64,000 bases of DNA, taken from the NCBI GenBank assembly GCA_934343805.1, contig CAKRIN010000006.1:44279-108278 (forward strand), written 5' to 3'. Positions 60,716-64,000 of this stretch are shown piece after piece (positions within the stretch are counted from its first letter, which is position 1; every line of letters begins with the position of its first letter). Both the position numbers and the translations under genes were made by a program. The stretch is from an uncultured Lachnospira sp. Its GTDB lineage: Bacteria; Bacillota; Clostridia; Lachnospirales; Lachnospiraceae. The notes beneath the pieces were generated by a model. The model was not told the DNA's origin and did not search any database. It saw only the letters and a program-made list of their open reading frames with translations.

Positions 60716-61915
60716 TTATGAATTGATTGCTTTTTGAAAATCTTCCTGTGCATCCTGAAATTTAACATGAGTATAGGTATTCATCGTAACACTGATATCC
60801 GAGTGTCCCATAATATACTGAAGCATCTTCGGATTCATTCCCGACTTAGCCATATTAGAACAAAATGTATGACGACACACATGCGGTGTGATTGGCGGCA
60901 TCTGAACCTTATATATGCTATTGTACTTTTCCCGAATATGCTGGAAATACTTTTCCCAATGTAATGCCACCATAGGCATATCATTCTTATCAAGGAATAA
61001 AAATCCTGTCATTCCATCAACCATCGGTTCAACTTTGGGATTGACCCTGTCCTTAAGTATTCTCTTGAAACAAGCCACCACCTCATCAGACATTGGAACA
61101 TATCTCTCGCCACTTTCTGTCTTAGGCTTTTCAATGATATACTGCATCTGACTTGTTCTCTGTAATTGATGATTTACCCGTATTCTTTTGTTTTTAAAAT
61201 CCAAATCTGATTTTGTAAGTCCACAGAACTCTGATATACGAAGTCCTGTGTTAAAGAGGATAAATATTGCATCATAGTACTTGCAAAAATGCGCATCCTC
61301 TTTTATGAATCTTAGAAATTCCCGCTCCTGCTTTCTTGTGACAGCTTCTCTTCTCACACTATCATTCACAATCACATTGACTAATTCAAATCCAAATGGA
61401 TTTTTGCGAATCAAGTCATCTTCTTCCGCCATCTGAAATGCCGGTCTTAATACACCACGGATAGTATGAATTGAACTATAACCTTTTCCATCTACCCTCT
61501 GAAGCTTGATCAACCAGGCTTTCGCATCCGATAATTTCACTTTGTCGATTCTTTTTTTGCCAAAATCATCTTTTTTCAGCAGATTAATTACCGTCTTATA
61601 ACCAGCATAAGTACTCTGTCTGACCCCTATTTTAAGGCTCACATATTTCTCCACTAATTCAAGAACTGTAAGCCCTCCACCTCCTGGAACAAGTCCATTA
61701 AACATATCCTGTTCCAGCTGTTTTTCCTTTTCTCTTAAAGAAAGCTCCATTTTCTTTCCTTTAGGTATTGGATCATTATGGTCCAAACGCCAACTATATA
61801 AATTTCCTTCATTTCCATGAATATCTACATATCTAAAACGATAACGTCCATCTGCTCTCTGGTACTCTCCTTCGTGAAGAATTCTATTGCGATTATCTCG
61901 TCTTTTCTCACTCAT
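60716..61915 (-). CDS. Tyrosine recombinase (Tn916-type integrase)
   Basis: 399 residues from ATG 61915 (AAGGAGACAAAGCT upstream). Arm-binding N-terminus (MSEKRRDNRNRILHEGEYQR, ADGRYRFRYVD), a core-binding domain (VLELVEKYVSLKIGVRQSTY) and the catalytic domain with Arg in TGLRISEFCGLTKSDL, His-x-x-Arg in TPHVCRHTFC, His in MGHSDISVT and Tyr in MNTYTHV. All six-site residues expected by family look present. Closest in layout to Tn916/ICE integrases, with xis directly upstream. Confidence 0.95.
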   Translation of the reverse strand: MSEKRRDNRNRILHEGEYQRADGRYRFRYVDIHGNEGNLYSWRLDHNDPIPKGKKMELSLREKEKQLEQDMFNGLVPGGGGLTVLELVEKYVSLKIGVRQSTYAGYKTVINLLKKDDFGKKRIDKVKLSDAKAWLIKLQRVDGKGYSSIHTIRGVLRPAFQMAEEDDLIRKNPFGFELVNVIVNDSVRREAVTRKQEREFLRFIKEDAHFCKYYDAIFILFNTGLRISEFCGLTKSDLDFKNKRIRVNHQLQRTSQMQYIIEKPKTESGERYVPMSDEVVACFKRILKDRVNPKVEPMVDGMTGFLFLDKNDMPMVALHWEKYFQHIREKYNSIYKVQMPPITPHVCRHTFCSNMAKSGMNPKMLQYIMGHSDISVTMNTYTHVKFQDAQEDFQKAINS

Positions 61916-61996
61916 AGCTTTGTCTCCTTTCAAAAAAGAGAGCCCTAGCATGGTTATTGTACCACATTTGTGCCCCCTTTTCTACTACTTTACATA

Positions 61997-62224
61997 TTAA
62001 ATTGCAGTTGACTCTGCCAGAAATTGCTCAAATTGCTCTTTCTTAAATAAAACTTTGTTTCCTACTAACAGATAAAACTCCCCATTTGGATGGATATCTA
62101 CAATTTGTCTAAGCCTCTTTTCACCAATGTGATAAAACTGTGCCGCTTCAGTTACAGAAAGCAAATATCGCTTCCATATAGGAATATCTATACTCTGATT
62201 CTCTAATTCATTTTCATCATCCAT
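61997..62224 (-). CDS. Excisionase (Xis), Tn916 type
   Basis: About 75 residues from ATG 62224 (an alternative ATG is 3 bases upstream, and GGAG precedes them inside the PemK gene end). Winged-helix DNA-binding pattern WKRYLLSVTEAAQFYHIGEK, RLRQIVDIHPNGEFYL and VGNKVLFKKEQFEQFL. Overlaps the toxin gene by a few bases and sits 80 bases before int. Directs excision with Int. Confidence 0.88.
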   Translation of the reverse strand: MDDENELENQSIDIPIWKRYLLSVTEAAQFYHIGEKRLRQIVDIHPNGEFYLLVGNKVLFKKEQFEQFLAESTAI

Positions 62225-62582
62225 CATATTCTCCAATCTGCAGCTGCCTGATCAACATCGCATCAACCCTCTTTATTGCATCTGTGCTGACAATCATCCC
62301 GGCAGTCTGTATTATCTGTTCCTCATTAATTGTGACCAGCTGCTCCGGTAAAAACATTGTTGTATGTCTTAAAAATCCTCTAATTTCTGAAGGCTCAATA
62401 TTGAAATGTACTGGAATATAATCCTTTTTCAACTTAGTTGTCCCCGGAACAACTGTGTATACAGGTGATTTTCCGTTTGCTTTGTCGCAGCTTATTACAA
62501 TACATGGTCTCCTTCCAGCTTGTATATGCCTGAGTCCACTTTTTAATTCAGCCCACACAATCATATTTCTCTTTATCTTCAC
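62217..62582 (-). CDS. PemK/MazF-family toxin-like protein
   Basis: 121 residues from a GTG at 62582 that overlaps the preceding stop (TGA) and has GAGAGGTGATC upstream. The fold signature IVWAELKSGLRHIQAGRRPC, IVISCDKANGKSPVYTVVPG and the TTMFLPEQLVTI strand fit ribonuclease toxins of the MazF/PemK family. No separate antitoxin is obvious: the neighbouring gene 62579-62998 is not a typical one, so its role may have changed. Part of the integrative element. Confidence 0.82.
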   Translation of the reverse strand: MKIKRNMIVWAELKSGLRHIQAGRRPCIVISCDKANGKSPVYTVVPGTTKLKKDYIPVHFNIEPSEIRGFLRHTTMFLPEQLVTINEEQIIQTAGMIVSTDAIKRVDAMLIRQLQIGEYDG

Positions 62583-62998
62583 TGCAGATCACCTCTCTTT
62601 GGTGGAATATACAAGTCAACCTTGGGTTCCTTTTCATCTACACTGAATAATCTAAACCCTGCTTCCCTTACCACTCCAATTTTTAAATAAGAATCTGCTA
62701 TTCCGTCCGAAATAGCATCGAGATTTGCCACAATAAGTGCATCTGCCTTTCCTGCTCTCATATATCTTATTGCCTTATAAAACACTTCATCCCTTAATCG
62801 TCGTCCAAAAATTCCTCTTCGGAATACTTTCATAGGAATAAGATTGTTATTGTCAGCAAATTCCATGATTCGTTTCAACTGCTTATTTTCCTTTTTTTCT
62901 GCTGCAATACAGTCATACTCCTCATCAGAAGATAGCATCACGACACACTTTATCGGCTGTATGGTCAGTGGCTTTTTCTTTCTTCCTGCTCTCCTCAT
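62579..62998 (-). CDS. Degenerate resolvase-like protein
   Basis: 139 residues. The C-terminal half (FYKAIRYMRAGKADALIVAN, LDAISDGIADSYLKIGVVRE, AGFRLFSVDEKE) resembles the catalytic domain of serine recombinases, but the usual LDRLSR reads LDAISD, the Arg before the catalytic Ser is missing, and there is no DNA-binding helix-turn-helix. Probably not a recombinase now; a regulatory role is open. The stop overlaps the PemK start. Confidence 0.6.
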   Translation of the reverse strand: MRRAGRKKKPLTIQPIKCVVMLSSDEEYDCIAAEKKENKQLKRIMEFADNNNLIPMKVFRRGIFGRRLRDEVFYKAIRYMRAGKADALIVANLDAISDGIADSYLKIGVVREAGFRLFSVDEKEPKVDLYIPPKRGDLQ

Positions 62999-62999
62999 T

Positions 63000-63350
63000 T
63001 CAAACCACTTCCTTTCTTGCCTCTAAGCCTTCAATAAAAATCAAACATGTAGACATTGCATATTCTCTATCATTTGGTTTAAGCATCTGCAATTTATCTT
63101 CCAATACAGACAGATCTTTATTCTCATGTTTTTCCCTGCTTTCAATTCCAAACAATGTATTAGGATCTACTCCATACTTTGTTACAATCTTCAGCATAAG
63201 TTCCAGACTCATCCGATGTCTTCCCTGCTCAATTTGCGAATAATGAATATAACTTACATCAAGGCTCTCCGCCATATCATTCTGTGTATATCCATATTTA
63301 TTTCTAATACTTCTCAAAGTATCACCAACTGCATAAATATCATATATCAT
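63000..63350 (-). CDS. XRE-family transcriptional regulator
   Basis: 116 residues from ATG 63350. N-terminal helix-turn-helix LRSIRNKYGYTQNDMAESLD, VSYIHYSQIEQGRHRMSLEL (about 13-55) is a classic Cro/C1 fold; the C-terminal helix (LSVLEDKLQMLKPNDREYAM) likely dimerises. It overlaps the 63340 gene by 11 bases. Probable repressor controlling the mobile element's excision or transfer genes. Confidence 0.9.
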   Translation of the reverse strand: MIYDIYAVGDTLRSIRNKYGYTQNDMAESLDVSYIHYSQIEQGRHRMSLELMLKIVTKYGVDPNTLFGIESREKHENKDLSVLEDKLQMLKPNDREYAMSTCLIFIEGLEARKEVV

Positions 63351-63510
63351 CCTGAATAACCTCACTCTCTAACCGATTCCTGATGTATTCCACTGCCTCA
63401 GCCTCTGTTGGGCATTTGATGACTGGCTTCCCATAGTCATCAAATACCACTGTTTCAGAAGCAAATACAATGTAGGAATACCTGCCTGAATTCCTAACAC
63501 TCAATCGCAT
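63340..63510 (-). CDS. Unknown 56-residue protein of the integrative element
   Basis: Starts at ATG 63510 (MRLSVRNSGRYSYIVFASET); a GAGG about 10 bases upstream is a weak ribosome-binding site. Contains VVFDDYGKPVIKCPTEAEAV and EYIRNRLESEV, a small beta-alpha pattern. It overlaps the genes on both sides, which supports translation. Family not recognised. Confidence 0.55.
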   Translation of the reverse strand: MRLSVRNSGRYSYIVFASETVVFDDYGKPVIKCPTEAEAVEYIRNRLESEVIQDDI

Positions 63511-63862
63511 AATTGTTGTACCTCGCACTCATAGTACCAAGGTCAAATATTGTCACACCCAAATCATTTATGCGTTCCATCATTGACTTTAAATCTTCCG
63601 GATTTCTTGTAATCTCATAAATATCTTCTACGACAAGTACCTTGTAATCTGAAATCTCAAGAATTTCCATCAGCTGACGCATCTGAGGTCTGTCAACCGA
63701 TGTAGATGCTCCATCATCTACAACAGTCTGCTCACACTCAATTCCCACACTTAATGCATATGTCTGATCAAGTTCTTTCTGTCGGTTCACATTATTCATA
63801 CTCATCATTGACTTTATAAACAAAAGTCCTTTGTAAAGTTCTTTTCCGTTATACTTTTTCAT
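63494..63862 (-). CDS. Degenerate resolvase-like protein (second copy)
   Basis: 122 residues from ATG 63862 (AAGGAAGGTAATAGCC upstream). The later part, QLMEILEISDYKVLVVEDIY and EDLKSMMERINDLGVTIFDL, follows the same resolvase-like strand-helix pattern as the protein at 62579, again without the catalytic Ser/Arg set or a DNA-binding domain. It overlaps the 63340 gene. Such small resolvase-like proteins accompany Tn916-type integrase genes in gut Firmicutes; their role is unknown to me. Confidence 0.55.
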   Translation of the reverse strand: MKKYNGKELYKGLLFIKSMMSMNNVNRQKELDQTYALSVGIECEQTVVDDGASTSVDRPQMRQLMEILEISDYKVLVVEDIYEITRNPEDLKSMMERINDLGVTIFDLGTMSARYNNYAIEC

Positions 63863-63923
63863 GGCTATTACCTTCCTTAATTGAAATATTAAAGAAAGCA
63901 TTGTGCACGCCGCTTTCAAATTC

Positions 63924-63943
63924 TGTGCTGTATCTCAAGCACA
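63924..63943. promoter_or_regulatory. Inverted-repeat operator candidate upstream of the element's genes
   Basis: TGTGCT (63924-63929) and AGCACA (63938-63943) form a 6-8-6 dyad about 65 bases before the 63862 start. It could be the binding site of the XRE repressor encoded at 63000. No clear -35/-10 pair was identified around it. Confidence 0.35.
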
Positions 63944-64000
63944 AGTATATTGTAATCTGCCACACCTTAATTGCCGACCGTGTACAGGCGACAATTATGT

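Noticed and set aside
1..64000. tRNA, rRNA genes and CRISPR arrays
   Set aside because: None seen: no cloverleaf-like TTCGANNC segments with matching stems and no regularly spaced repeats.

Overview
The window is AT-rich and almost wholly on the minus strand. It looks like a motile Gram-positive of the Lachnospiraceae (class Clostridia). The evidence is the secE-nusG-rplK-rplA-rplJ-rplL order with a Firmicutes L10 leader, the Bacillus-like synteny comFC-yvyF-flgM-flgN-flgK-flgL-fliW-csrA and mbl-flhO-flhP, and short flagellins of 272 residues. A Lachnospira/Eubacterium eligens-type genome is my best guess; this is inference.

Layout. 1-3406: ribosomal/secretion operon (rplL partial, rplJ, rplA, rplK, nusG, secE, rpmG) with two sigma-A promoters and the L10 leader. 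3694-5480: an orphan FliD-like protein on the plus strand and a 119-residue unknown protein behind a sigma-28 promoter. 5578-40592: a surface-glycan locus of about 35 kb that contains flagellin A (14002-14820) and ends beside flagellin B (40689-41507). 41672-52666: late flagellar genes (fliT-like, fliS, fliD, flaG, csrA, fliW, flgL, two flgK, flgN, flgM, yvyF). 52776-55801: comFC and recD2. 55836-58936: flgJ-like, flhP, flhO and mbl. 59498-60483: a GNAT acetyltransferase and a low-molecular-weight phosphatase. 60541 to the right edge: the end of an integrative element (int, xis, PemK-like toxin, XRE regulator, two degenerate resolvase-like proteins).

How it fits together. The glycan locus carries four CgeB-type glycosyltransferases, several GT2 enzymes, GT4, GT32 and fucosyltransferase-like enzymes, WecB, a pyruvyl-transferase-like protein, an SGNH acyltransferase-like protein and two methyltransferase domains. 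It also has a complete-looking CDP-pentitol module (Rpe-, TarJ- and TarI-like), a TagF-like polyol-phosphate transferase and four LicD-domain proteins, three of them fused to a TagF-like C-terminal half. Because the locus lies between two flagellins, and because a sigma-28-type promoter precedes the wecB-led run of genes, I infer that it builds and attaches a phosphopolyol-containing glycan to flagellin. The logic recalls mammalian ISPD/FKTN/FKRP ribitol-phosphate transfer.

Seven good sigma-28-like promoters (TAAA or TTAA, 15-16 bases, then CCGATAT-like) can be read by eye. They precede both flagellins, flaG-fliD, flgM, mbl-flhO-flhP, the 119-residue unknown gene and wecB. The wecB copy is followed within about 100 bases by a perfect intrinsic terminator, which suggests a small RNA or an attenuated leader.
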